From Bog-950 sp964631835 (GTDB taxonomy: Bacteria; Bacteroidota; Bacteroidia; Chitinophagales; LD1), in assembly GCA_964631835.1 (NCBI GenBank), contig CAZWAD010000020.1, positions 8,159-72,158 of the forward strand: a stretch of 64,000 nt of DNA. The letters are read 5' to 3'. Below, in pieces: positions 9,501-17,403 of this stretch; position 1 is the first letter of the stretch, and each line of letters opens with the position of its first letter. The position numbers were made by a program, and so were the translations under genes. The notes under the pieces are model-generated. The model saw only the letters and a list, made by a program, of their open reading frames with translations. It was not told where the DNA came from and made no database searches.

Positions 9501-12124
9501 CTTACTCCGTATCGGTTACAGACTTTACCGGTTGCAATGCAACTCATTCGGCAACGGTAACTTCACCGGCAGAAATATCAGTTACAGCGACCACAGTTGA
9601 TGTATTATGCAATGGAACAAATACCGGCTCAATAAGTATTATAGTAAGTGGTGGGGTTTCTCCTTACTCTTTTGTATGGAATGATGGAGTTCTTACTCAG
9701 AACAGAAACTCAGTTTCTGCAGGGAATTATTTTGTAACGGTGATGGATTCCAGCTCTTGTTCTGCAAGTGCATCAGCAACAGTTTCTGAGCCTACTGTAA
9801 TTGGAACTGTGGCAGTTGCGGTAAGTGCTTTCTGTTTCGGGTCTTCAGACGGAAGTATTGACTTAACTGTGAACGGTGGAGTCGGTCCGTATTTGTTTTC
9901 ATGGAGCAACTCATCGGTTTCAGAAGATTTAAACGGGATACCAGCGGGGAATTATTTAGTGAATATTACTGATGCAAACAATTGTGTAGCTTCCACTTCA
10001 GCTACAGTAAGCCAGCCTTCCCAAATGCTTTTAAGCACAACACAAACCCACGTAGGATGTGCCAGCCCCAATTCGGGAAGTATTGACCTGACGGTTACCG
10101 GTGGGGTGCCGGGCTACACATACGTTTGGAATAACTCGCAAACTACGCAAAACCTTTCGAACCTTACAGTTGGAAATTATTCTGTAACAGTAATGGATAA
10201 TAACTTTTGTTCGGCTGTTGCATCTGCATCTGTAGTTCAGTCTCCACCGCTTGTTCTATCCGAAACGCATACTCATGTTAGCTGTAGTGGAGCTAACGAT
10301 GGAACAATCACAATAGGGGCAACTGGTGGTGTTACACCTTATTCGTACGACTGGGGAGGAACTGTATTTACATACAACAGAACAAGCCTTTCGGGCGGAT
10401 ATTATTCGGTTACTGTTTCAGATAATTCAAGTTGTACGGCAACTATTGATATAACTATTAACGAGCCTTATCCTATTTCACTGATGGTTTTCAAAGTTGA
10501 TGCTTCATGCACAGGTCAGGCTACGGGGAGAATAAACCTGACAGTGATTGGTGGTACAGCCGGGTACTCATTTAGTTGGAATGATGGATATAGCACACAA
10601 AACCGAACAAACCTCCTTGCAGGGAGTTATACTGTGACTCTTACAGATGCTAATTCATGCACTGCAACTACAGGTCAGATTATTGTATATAAAGATTCGA
10701 TAATTACAACATATACAAAATCCGATGTAACGTGCAGTACAGGAAGTAACGGTTCGGTTGATTTAAGTATAACTGGCGGGACAGCTCCTTATGCTTATAA
10801 CTGGAACAATACTTACACCACTCAGGATATATCTAATCTGAATGCGGACACATATATGCTTACAGCAACTGACTTCAATGGATGCAGCACAACCAATTCA
10901 GTAGTAATTACTGAGCCGGGTGCTATACAAATCACATTCATTTCAAACCATGTAAGTTGTTATGGAGGGAGTAACGGAAGCGTTGACATTACCGTAACCG
11001 GAGGCTCTGCACCCTATACTTTCCTGTGGAATAACACACGAGCTACCGAAGATGTTTCGTTACTTGCTACAGGTAATTACAGAGTAACGGTAACTGATGC
11101 CAATTTATGTTCTGTGGTTTCAAGTTACATACCGGTTAACCAGCCATCACCCATAAGTGCTTCTTCAACAGTTGTTGATGAAGGGTGTGTGAATCGTTTT
11201 GACGGTCAAATAAGCGTGAATGTAAGCGGAGGGACACCTCCTTACACATATTTATGGAATGATTCAAATACATCTCAGAACAGAATAAATCTTGGTGTCG
11301 GGAATTACCAACTCACGATAACCGATTTTAATGGCTGCACTAGCGCAAGATCTGACACAGTTAGAATAATTTCACCGATAAGTATTACCGGGCTTACCGA
11401 AAGCACTCCTTGTCCACAGTTGCATGACGGAAGTATTGACATATCTGTAACCGGAGGAACTTCGCCCTATATTTTTAACTGGAGCAATGGCAGCAGCTAT
11501 GAAGATATTTCCAGTCTGAGTTCAGGAAACTATACCGTTACCGTAACAGATATACATGACTGTACTACCCAGGCAGGATTCACCATTTCTTACAGCTATG
11601 ATTTTGAATTATCAGCACAAGTTGAAGCGTTTATTGATGCGGGAGAAACTATTCAGTTAACAGTTAATCCTTCTGCTGATTTTGGCAATACGTATTTGTG
11701 GACTCCGGAGCAGCAGTTAAGCTGTCCGATTTGCCCTACAACAGAAGCGACACCGCAGACCACCACCTACTATCATGTTATTGTAACCGACAGCAACGGG
11801 TGTTATGCCAGTGCTACTGTTGTGGTAAATGTTAAACCGGGAACGGATATTTTTATTCCAAATGCCTTTACCCCTAACAACGATGGGATCAATGATTTCC
11901 TTGAACTATATGGTGATAAAAATGGAATTGCCTTTCTTGATTTTGCTGTTTTCAACCGTTGGGGTGAAAAAGTGTTTCAGTCTAATAATCAGAATTTCAC
12001 TTGGAATGGAGTTTACAAAGGCGAAGTAGTTCCACCGGGAGTTTACGTATATGTAATGAAAACTGTATTTGAAGCCGGAGTTTCGGTAAGCGATATTAGA
12101 GGCTCTATCACTGTAATTCGCTGA
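6572..12124 (+). CDS. Giant SprB-repeat adhesin with type B T9SS C-terminal domain
   Basis: A secreted surface protein of 1850 residues. A signal peptide (residues 1-24) is followed by 22 consecutive SprB-type repeats of about 75 residues (about 25-1680). Each has the pattern VTCfGgnDGsI..., GGtsPYsf.W.dG..TqnR, GtYtVTvtD..gCta. Most repeats carry two cysteines (one in the opening motif, one in the closing GC), suggesting an internal disulfide in each; repeat 1 lacks the second. A short Cys-containing module (LSCPICP) follows, then the gliding-motility/CHU_C type B domain beginning IFIPNAFTPNNDGINDF and ending SDIRGSITVIR. SprB of Flavobacterium johnsoniae is the mobile gliding adhesin with this repeat family. 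This shorter relative is probably exported by T9SS and surface-bound. No SprF/PorP-like gene is adjacent. A perfect terminator follows. Confidence 0.92.
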   Translation: MKTIKRSLTLIISFVLFSTSAQAVIISETHINVTCFGGNDGSIDITPSGGAAPYTFLWNGGITTEDRTGIPVGTYTVVVTDNIGTTASVSIAISEPSEMSFSKSIINVFCGGDSTGHVDLTVNGGTPGYTYLWYDGVTTEDRHFITAANYYFTVTDSRGCTKDDSANVTQPPGMVTTISSTDEECTGSNGTIDLTVQYGIPGYSYLWSDGTTTQDRTGVPSGTYTVTISDNSTCTVSASAVVGLTISPMSINTTSTNPTCMGGNDGAITITSVIGSVSPYTYLWNDGATTQNRTGLGAGSYTVTATSANGCTASTSESLTVASSITITLTQIPVSCFGGNNGAINTTRSGGTSPYTYLWNDGAFTQNRTGLSAGTYSITITDFAGCTASASVSVIQPSLALTATAIPSPLACIGGPSGSVVTSVTGGTGPYTYWWGGGVVSQNRINVAAGTYCVTATDANGCSANACATIPGYTPLSVFTTRVDVTCFGDSTGSIDVTASNGTTPYSYLWSTGETTEDLNMLKAGTYIITVTDNNSCTMSRTVTISQPSFPVTINSTVSNPQCYGSNDGSILISTSNGVSPYSYMWNDSVTTQNRLWISYGNFLVTVTDNSGCSASATMTVTEPTPMVIVPSVIDVTCNGASTGAINLSVTGSFAPYAYDWSDGGDTQNRSGIIAGNYTVTIVDNHNCTGTASATVTEPTPVVISLAKEDVTCFGGNDGWINTVVSGGTPAYSFDWGGGITTQNRTNLTANNYSVSITDNAGCLFVASTTVSEPVAISISSATTGVACNGGNDGTITLFVTGGTSPYSFDWGGGITTQSRTNLIAGSYSVTITDSANCTSTHTATVAQSTMLNVSSTITDASCSTANNGAININVTGGTVPYSFLWNDNQVSQNITNLSAGTYTVTVTDNAGCTAVNTSTVSALPGVTIISAVTDATCSSLSNGAINIAVSGGAAPYSFGWNDGVTTQNRAGILPGAYSVSVTDFTGCNATHSATVTSPAEISVTATTVDVLCNGTNTGSISIIVSGGVSPYSFVWNDGVLTQNRNSVSAGNYFVTVMDSSSCSASASATVSEPTVIGTVAVAVSAFCFGSSDGSIDLTVNGGVGPYLFSWSNSSVSEDLNGIPAGNYLVNITDANNCVASTSATVSQPSQMLLSTTQTHVGCASPNSGSIDLTVTGGVPGYTYVWNNSQTTQNLSNLTVGNYSVTVMDNNFCSAVASASVVQSPPLVLSETHTHVSCSGANDGTITIGATGGVTPYSYDWGGTVFTYNRTSLSGGYYSVTVSDNSSCTATIDITINEPYPISLMVFKVDASCTGQATGRINLTVIGGTAGYSFSWNDGYSTQNRTNLLAGSYTVTLTDANSCTATTGQIIVYKDSIITTYTKSDVTCSTGSNGSVDLSITGGTAPYAYNWNNTYTTQDISNLNADTYMLTATDFNGCSTTNSVVITEPGAIQITFISNHVSCYGGSNGSVDITVTGGSAPYTFLWNNTRATEDVSLLATGNYRVTVTDANLCSVVSSYIPVNQPSPISASSTVVDEGCVNRFDGQISVNVSGGTPPYTYLWNDSNTSQNRINLGVGNYQLTITDFNGCTSARSDTVRIISPISITGLTESTPCPQLHDGSIDISVTGGTSPYIFNWSNGSSYEDISSLSSGNYTVTVTDIHDCTTQAGFTISYSYDFELSAQVEAFIDAGETIQLTVNPSADFGNTYLWTPEQQLSCPICPTTEATPQTTTYYHVIVTDSNGCYASATVVVNVKPGTDIFIPNAFTPNNDGINDFLELYGDKNGIAFLDFAVFNRWGEKVFQSNNQNFTWNGVYKGEVVPPGVYVYVMKTVFEAGVSVSDIRGSITVIR

Positions 12125-12154
12125 TAAAGAATTTCATGCTTGGTTATCAATAAA

Positions 12155-12182
12155 AAGCGTCCCGCAAATTTGCGGGACGCTT
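12155..12182. terminator. Strong bidirectional hairpin terminator
   Basis: A perfect inverted repeat with 14-base arms (AAGCGTCCCGCAAA / TTTGCGGGACGCTT) lies 30 bp after the adhesin stop codon. It has a GC-rich core, an A-run before it and T-rich sequence after it. It would terminate the adhesin transcript and anything arriving from the other strand. Confidence 0.85.
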
Positions 12183-12204
12183 CAATTTAAAGAGGGCTAC
12201 CGAC

Positions 12205-12429
12205 TTAATTCCGCCACGTTATCTTCTTCAATCTCAGTTGACGAATTACACCTTCAGGGTCGGACACATTACGCGATAAAGTGGAGAATCCATCGGGTGC
12301 ATGACGAAAAGTAAGCGATAGCCCATTTCTTAAAAGAGTTGGGCGAAAATAAACGGACATATACATTCCGGTTATGCATTTATTCACATATTCATGTGTA
12401 TTTGGAATCGGTTTACTATCAAGTAACAA
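12205..12429 (-). CDS. Possible short minus-strand reading frame, unknown
   Basis: A 74-codon open frame ending RLKKITWRN at 12205. It stops just before the bidirectional hairpin, which would suit a real 3' end. The translation has ordinary protein-like composition, but I recognise no family, signal or motif. The frame stays open upstream of 12429 to about 12485 without a better ATG. It could be the tail of a decayed gene or chance. Apart from this and the terminator, 12125-12499 shows nothing. Confidence 0.2.
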   Translation of the reverse strand: MLLDSKPIPNTHEYVNKCITGMYMSVYFRPTLLRNGLSLTFRHAPDGFSTLSRNVSDPEGVIRQLRLKKITWRN

Positions 12430-12499
12430 GGAAAGTTTTGTAAAGCCAAGGGAATTGAAAAAATGAAATACAACAAAATACTTTTACTTTTAATCAAAT

Positions 12500-12900
12500 T
12501 TGCAAATTAAGTCAGACTCAAAACCTTTATCCGGTACCGGAATAAAAATTCTCCTTTCATTTCTTGTCATAGCAGTAGTAGGTGTCACCGTTGCCGTAAT
12601 TGTTTCAATTTTACTTACAGCGAAGGCAATCGGGCAGGTGTTATCGTAAAATTTTCGAAAAAAGGATACGTTTTTAAGACCCTTGAAGGTGAATTAAATA
12701 TGGGTGGGATGGGTAATGTGCCCAATACAGCACAGATGAATCTTATCTGGAGTTTTTCTGTAAATGAGCAAGCGATTGCGGATTCTTTAATGCAGTTAGA
12801 GGGGAGAAAAGTCTCGTTACATTACCGTGAAATAATTAAGAATATGCCTTGGCAGGGCGATACAAAATATTTTGTTGACGGGGTAGAGGTGATAAATTAA
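12500..12900 (+). pseudogene. Small membrane protein gene broken by a 1-base deletion (family often mislabelled 6-phosphogluconate dehydrogenase)
   Basis: Frame 2 from a TTG at 12500 encodes a short polar N-terminus and a transmembrane helix (IKILLSFLVIAVVGVTVAV then IVSI). Frame 1 from about 12613 continues with TYSEGNRAGVIVKFSKKG and YVFKTLEGELN, and ends WQGDTKYFVDGVEVIN. Together these match a small Bacteroidota family of about 125-130 residues: one TM helix, then SEGxRxGxxxKfSkKGyxFKTxEGeLN and a terminal PWxGDTkYFV. Adding one T to the TTTT run at 12609-12612 restores a continuous frame (IVSIFTYSEG). Either the gene is freshly inactivated or the base is a sequencing or assembly indel. 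The family's function is unknown; the 6PGD label carried by homologues has no catalytic support. Confidence 0.72.
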
Positions 12901-13021
12901 ATAAGGATATAAACCCCTCACATTGTGGTACACGAATATGGGTTATGCTTATACAAGGAGGTTCTTGGTTAATATTATTACTGATTAGTTTAGTCTAAAT
13001 GCAGGATTAGGCGTAAATCAT

Positions 13022-14065
13022 TTACAAGGCCAGGTATTCGGCATCAGCACTTACAGGATAGCGCATCAGGAACTTCACTGCACGCTCCATACTCAGCCCC
13101 TCAAAAACAACTTTGTAAATGGTTTGAAGCAAGGGCGCATTTACCCCAGTATGCTCGACAATCAGTTTGCCGATTTTCAGTGTTCGCACACCTTCCGCCA
13201 CTTCACCAAGTGAAGTAAGAATATCTTCAAGTTTTTCGCCTTTGGCGATGCGATAGCCCACTGTAAAATTTCTTGATTTGGGCGAAGAGCAGGTGGCAAT
13301 CAAATCGCCAATTCCGGCCATTCCCAGAAAGGAGCGTTTATCAGCGCCAAGGGCATTTCCGATGTAAATCATTTCTGCCATGCCACGGGTAATTAAAAGA
13401 GCACGTGCATTCTCGCCAAAACCAAGCCCGCTCATAGCTCCTGAAGCAAGTGCGACATAATTTTTTAAAACTCCTGTAAGTTCTATTCCCAAAATATCCC
13501 TGGTTCCGTAAACCTGAAACCGGTCACTTTTCAAGGCGCTTACGCCTTCACGTATCACCTCGTCAAAGCGACTGGCCACAACTGTAGCGGCTGGTTGCTT
13601 CTCCATGATTTCGAGAGCTAGGTTAGGACCGGCAAGGCTCCCCACCCGGACTATACCTGTTTCCTGCAAAATGAGTTCACTCATGGTTTTAATGTCTTTC
13701 AGGCGGATGTTTTTAGGATTTGCTTTTTCAATATCAAATTCGCAGTGCAAACCTTTTGCTGCGTGAATCATAAGATGATCAGGACGGAGATAGGGGGAGA
13801 ACTCAACAATCATGTTTTTAAAATACTGTGAAGGTATTACCGGGAAAATAAGATAACACAATGAAGCAATCTGTTCAATGGACTCGGCCATATGAATATT
13901 CGAATGCAAATCAAAATCCCTAATTTTGCGCTCACGCTTGATTTGTTCCACATACTTCGGGTTGCGCTCATAGAGCAACACTTTCTGATTTTCAGCCAAT
14001 AGGTTAGCTATTGCTGAACCAAAACTTCCAGCACCTATAACACCTACAACCTTATCGGTATTCAT
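13022..14065 (-). CDS. gpsA: Glycerol-3-phosphate dehydrogenase [NAD(P)+] (GpsA)
   Basis: A cytoplasmic enzyme of 347 residues that reduces dihydroxyacetone phosphate to sn-glycerol 3-phosphate for phospholipid synthesis. The N-terminal Rossmann fold shows GVIGAGSFGSAIANLLAEN (residues 8-26). Other family signatures are HAAKGLH, GPNLALEI, LTGVLKNYVALASG, GMAGIGDLIATCSSPKSRNF and EGVRTLK. The start lies 3 bp after the stop of the acyltransferase gene, so the two are translated from one message. The partner enzyme would use the G3P made here. Confidence 0.95.
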   Translation of the reverse strand: MNTDKVVGVIGAGSFGSAIANLLAENQKVLLYERNPKYVEQIKRERKIRDFDLHSNIHMAESIEQIASLCYLIFPVIPSQYFKNMIVEFSPYLRPDHLMIHAAKGLHCEFDIEKANPKNIRLKDIKTMSELILQETGIVRVGSLAGPNLALEIMEKQPAATVVASRFDEVIREGVSALKSDRFQVYGTRDILGIELTGVLKNYVALASGAMSGLGFGENARALLITRGMAEMIYIGNALGADKRSFLGMAGIGDLIATCSSPKSRNFTVGYRIAKGEKLEDILTSLGEVAEGVRTLKIGKLIVEHTGVNAPLLQTIYKVVFEGLSMERAVKFLMRYPVSADAEYLAL

Positions 14066-14068
14066 AGT

Positions 14069-15757
14069 TTAAATAATTTTTTCGAGTTCATAGCCTACTA
14101 AACGGTTGTGGTAATAGTAAAGGAGCTTTAAATCTTCGGTTCCGATTTCATCGCCTTTTCGTGTGAGCGGAGATGTTGTATGATACATATTGATATTACG
14201 CATGCCATGTTCAATTATTTTTTCAACGTTCCATCTCAGTTCAGGTGAAATCAGAACTTCCCCGCATTCATACATTTCTTTTAATTTCTCTTTCAGTATG
14301 CCAACCTGATGGATTACCTCATCGTAAGATATTGAAACATCACCTGCCGGAATTCGAAGGAATGAGAAGAGGTCGTAAGCCTGATACTTCTTTTTTAGCA
14401 ATTCAAAAACAGTAAAGCAAACCAGGTGGCTGGTGAGCACTACATTATACCGGTGATAATTTTCAACAATACGCTCACCAAGAATTTTGGTGTACTCTGT
14501 GTCGCGTTGTTCATCATCCCGCAACTGCCCATTCGTGATGAAATATTTTTTGACATCAATTTTTTGTCCGAGGTGGTTGTAACTCTTTCCTTCCTCATCA
14601 ACTTTATTACCGAGCACATCCATCACTTCGCCAAATGATACTGAAAGCGAAGAAGAGGCCGACAGAAATTTGAAAATAAATCGTACAAGTTTAAAAGAAG
14701 TTGAATACTCGTCATTTTCCCTATAAAATCTCTCTTTACCTGTTTCAGCCAAGTAATCGTTAATAAGCCCCTGAGCTTCAAGTACAAAATGGTAATTGAT
14801 AACACAAGGTGCCACAAATATTTTCGGAGCAGTTTCCACGGGAAAGTTTTTATAGTGAAGTTTTTGTGCTTCGACCGCTGTGCCGAGCAATCCGAGTTTA
14901 AGTTTTTTTTCTAATTGCCCGGAACGCGAACGTGTACCACCGGGAAAAAATATACTATGCGCCCCGCGCTGTAACGCAACGGTTGAATATGTTTTCAGCG
15001 TTTCAAGATAAACGGCATTCTTTTTTCTGCGATCAACTTTGTAAGCACCTAAACGGTTCATGAAAAAAGAAAGAATTCCAATACTAAATAGGTTTAGACC
15101 GGCACCATAAGTAAATGCAGGCAAGCCAAGTTCATTTAAAATCCACCCCACCATAATTGAATCCATGTTGCTAAAGTGTGTTGGTACTACCACAACCGTT
15201 CCTTTGGTAGCGAGATGACGGATTTTTTCAATATCACCGGTAATTGGAATCTTTTCGTGAATGGTTCTTACATTTCCGGCAACAGTCTTAAACCACCGCC
15301 CTGGAGCTGCGCTTAGTACACGGCCAAAAAACTGGGGAAGCATGGCTTTAGCAAAGCTAAAGGCTCGGACATCGAATTCGCCAGCAATTTCATTCGTGTA
15401 GCGGTCAATAATTTCATCCAATATAGCCTCAACGCTAAGTGTGGAAAGGTTTTGCGACTGCTCAACTTTAATGAGCTTGCTTTTAATATCGCTCCAGAAT
15501 TTACGTTCATCTGGAGGGTCTGCTTTCCATGGCTTTTCAGTTAAGCGTATTTTCTCTTTGTAAAGGACGGTTTCGATCTCATTGCGCAATGCTTCTTGGC
15601 TAATATGTCCTGAGAGTATTTTCTTGCGTACGCGCTCCTTAACCTCGAGGGTGAAATCAATTTTATGTTCTGTTAGTTTGTAAATAGGCCAGTCGCGGAC
15701 ATTTTCAATTACATATGGAAGGGGATATTCATTATGCTTATATTCTCTTCCGCTCAT
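14069..15757 (-). CDS. PlsB-like glycerol-3-phosphate / lysophosphatidate acyltransferase
   Basis: An acyltransferase of 562 residues. The PlsC/PlsB core lies in the middle of the chain. VPTHFSNMDS carries the HX4D catalytic motif, and FFPGGTRSRSG is the acyl-acceptor-binding block with Gly in place of the usual Glu of PEGTRSR. The charged N-terminal ~130 residues and helical C-terminal ~200 residues make it far larger than PlsC (about 240) and closer to PlsB (about 800). There is no obvious signal peptide; peripheral membrane binding is likely. It sits directly upstream of gpsA in a two-gene operon, which supports G3P as acceptor. A lysophosphatidate acceptor is not excluded. Confidence 0.82.
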   Translation of the reverse strand: MSGREYKHNEYPLPYVIENVRDWPIYKLTEHKIDFTLEVKERVRKKILSGHISQEALRNEIETVLYKEKIRLTEKPWKADPPDERKFWSDIKSKLIKVEQSQNLSTLSVEAILDEIIDRYTNEIAGEFDVRAFSFAKAMLPQFFGRVLSAAPGRWFKTVAGNVRTIHEKIPITGDIEKIRHLATKGTVVVVPTHFSNMDSIMVGWILNELGLPAFTYGAGLNLFSIGILSFFMNRLGAYKVDRRKKNAVYLETLKTYSTVALQRGAHSIFFPGGTRSRSGQLEKKLKLGLLGTAVEAQKLHYKNFPVETAPKIFVAPCVINYHFVLEAQGLINDYLAETGKERFYRENDEYSTSFKLVRFIFKFLSASSSLSVSFGEVMDVLGNKVDEEGKSYNHLGQKIDVKKYFITNGQLRDDEQRDTEYTKILGERIVENYHRYNVVLTSHLVCFTVFELLKKKYQAYDLFSFLRIPAGDVSISYDEVIHQVGILKEKLKEMYECGEVLISPELRWNVEKIIEHGMRNINMYHTTSPLTRKGDEIGTEDLKLLYYYHNRLVGYELEKII

Positions 15758-15804
15758 AAGGTTTTAAAAATAGAAGAATTTGGCTGTTGAAGAATTAAGT
15801 TGCT

Positions 15805-17400
15805 CTACAACTTTATAAACCGCTGTATTTTATTGCCGATGTGGAGAAAGTAAGAACCCGAAGTAAGGGAAGATAGGGGAATAAACTCCCCATTTGATAA
15901 AACAAGGTTCTCAAATAAAATTCTTCCACTTAAATCATAAACAGAAATTATTTCACCTGGTTTTATACCGGTAACTATAAGTTTATCCAGAACCGGATTG
16001 GGAAATGCGGAGTAAGAATTATTTACACCCCATTTATATACCGAAGTGGGGTTACAAACCTGCGAGGAATCAACATTCAGCACATCATCAAAAACAAGAA
16101 CTTTTCGTCCATCCGCTTGTATTGCATGGAAACAAACATTATTCATAAGCAGTGAGTCAACATGGCGAACGTAAAGTCCTGAAGCAGGCAGTGTATCTCC
16201 GAAAATTGTTGCCTCAGGTCCACCACTAATGTTTTCAGGAACTGTAAAACCCGGGGGAACATCGGCCCAACCACCGGGAAAAGTAAGATTAATATTATCA
16301 AGCCGAATATCACTTGCGTAATACCCAGGTATTCCGGTGATTGAACTTGTGATATTAGTTGTTGCAGTTGCAGTAATGTTACGCAACTCTATATTTCGCA
16401 GAAAACCTACTCCTGGAGTCGGAGCTGATGACATATATTTGCGCCCGCGATTTCCTAATCGAATCATGATTGGGGTTTTAATTCCGGTCATGTTAATATT
16501 TTCAATCAACACATTGTCCATACTTCCGCCATCAACAACAGAAAGATTGATTCCGCATTTAGCAGCATAATTACTTCCGAAAGGGCCGAGAGTACTGAAC
16601 TGAACCGTAATGTTATTGACATGAATGTTTTCAAAAGGGCCATGTGTTTCAGTTCCCAGTTTTATTCCACGCGAGTAAGTGGCCACTGTGCAGTTGCTGA
16701 TAGAGATATTCCTACTTGGTATAAGTGAGGTTGTTTTAATCACCAGCGGGTCATCATTACAATCGGCAAAAATACTGTCCACAATTACCTCCCGGCAGCC
16801 GTCAATGTTTACCCCATCGCCATTACCGAAATTCTGATTAACGATATACAGGTTCTTAATCACTAGTGTATCAATATCCATGTTGTGCATCATCCAGAAT
16901 CCGGAGTTGCGCATGGTTAACTCTTCATAGCGGACATTGCGGCATGAAATAATGCGAAAGCCATAAGGCTTATTGCCGGAGTCAAGAAGAAAACTGCCTG
17001 ATATTCCGTTTCCGTTGAAAGTTCCCGAACCGGTTATTGTAATATTACTTTGACCTTCGGCATAAAACACAGAGCGCTGAGTATAGTTATCGGTATAACT
17101 CCGGATAAGAGGGATAACATCTGGGTAATCGGTTGTATTTGGGGCGCCAGTAACAGTGGCTCCCGAATCAATCAGGAAAGTAACATTGCTTTTTAGAAAG
17201 ATAGTTGCAGTAACAAAATTTCCCGGTGGAACCCTTACAATCCCTCCCCCTGAGTTGCTGCACGAATCAACTGCCGCCTGAATAGCAGCTGTGTTGTATG
17301 TGCTCCCGTTTCCTATGGCTCCGAAATTTGTAATATCAAAAACCTGGGCCTTTGCTGCTAAATGGGGAATTACAAGCAGAACTGCAAAAAAGAATTTCAT
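15805..17400 (-). CDS. Secreted GH28-like pectinase relative with type A T9SS signal
   Basis: 531 residues: a signal peptide (MKFFFAVLLVIPHLAAKAQ), then a right-handed parallel beta-helix opening with FDITNFGAIGNG and typical GGGIVRVPPGNF. A C-terminal T9SS type A domain (from about residue 460) begins AFPNPVLDKLIVTG and ends NKIQRFIKL. The active-site region resembles GH28 polygalacturonases: NGDGVNIDG (193-201) and CNDDPLVIKTT (214-224) stand for NTDG and GDDCxxIK. The GHG motif, whose histidine assists catalysis, appears to be replaced by SRG in SRGIKLGTETHG (243-254). Binding of a galacturonide-like glycan is plausible, but classical polygalacturonase activity is doubtful. The gene starts 3 bp after the phosphatase stop, so the two are co-transcribed and both exported. 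Confidence 0.8.
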   Translation of the reverse strand: MKFFFAVLLVIPHLAAKAQVFDITNFGAIGNGSTYNTAAIQAAVDSCSNSGGGIVRVPPGNFVTATIFLKSNVTFLIDSGATVTGAPNTTDYPDVIPLIRSYTDNYTQRSVFYAEGQSNITITGSGTFNGNGISGSFLLDSGNKPYGFRIISCRNVRYEELTMRNSGFWMMHNMDIDTLVIKNLYIVNQNFGNGDGVNIDGCREVIVDSIFADCNDDPLVIKTTSLIPSRNISISNCTVATYSRGIKLGTETHGPFENIHVNNITVQFSTLGPFGSNYAAKCGINLSVVDGGSMDNVLIENINMTGIKTPIMIRLGNRGRKYMSSAPTPGVGFLRNIELRNITATATTNITSSITGIPGYYASDIRLDNINLTFPGGWADVPPGFTVPENISGGPEATIFGDTLPASGLYVRHVDSLLMNNVCFHAIQADGRKVLVFDDVLNVDSSQVCNPTSVYKWGVNNSYSAFPNPVLDKLIVTGIKPGEIISVYDLSGRILFENLVLSNGEFIPLSSLTSGSYFLHIGNKIQRFIKL

Positions 17401-17403
17401 GTA

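Noticed and set aside
12463..12510. 15-codon frame starting at the ATG at 12463
   Set aside because: It is short and hydrophobic but stops at 12508 before the conserved part. It could be a leader or the older start of the broken gene, and there is no evidence for either.
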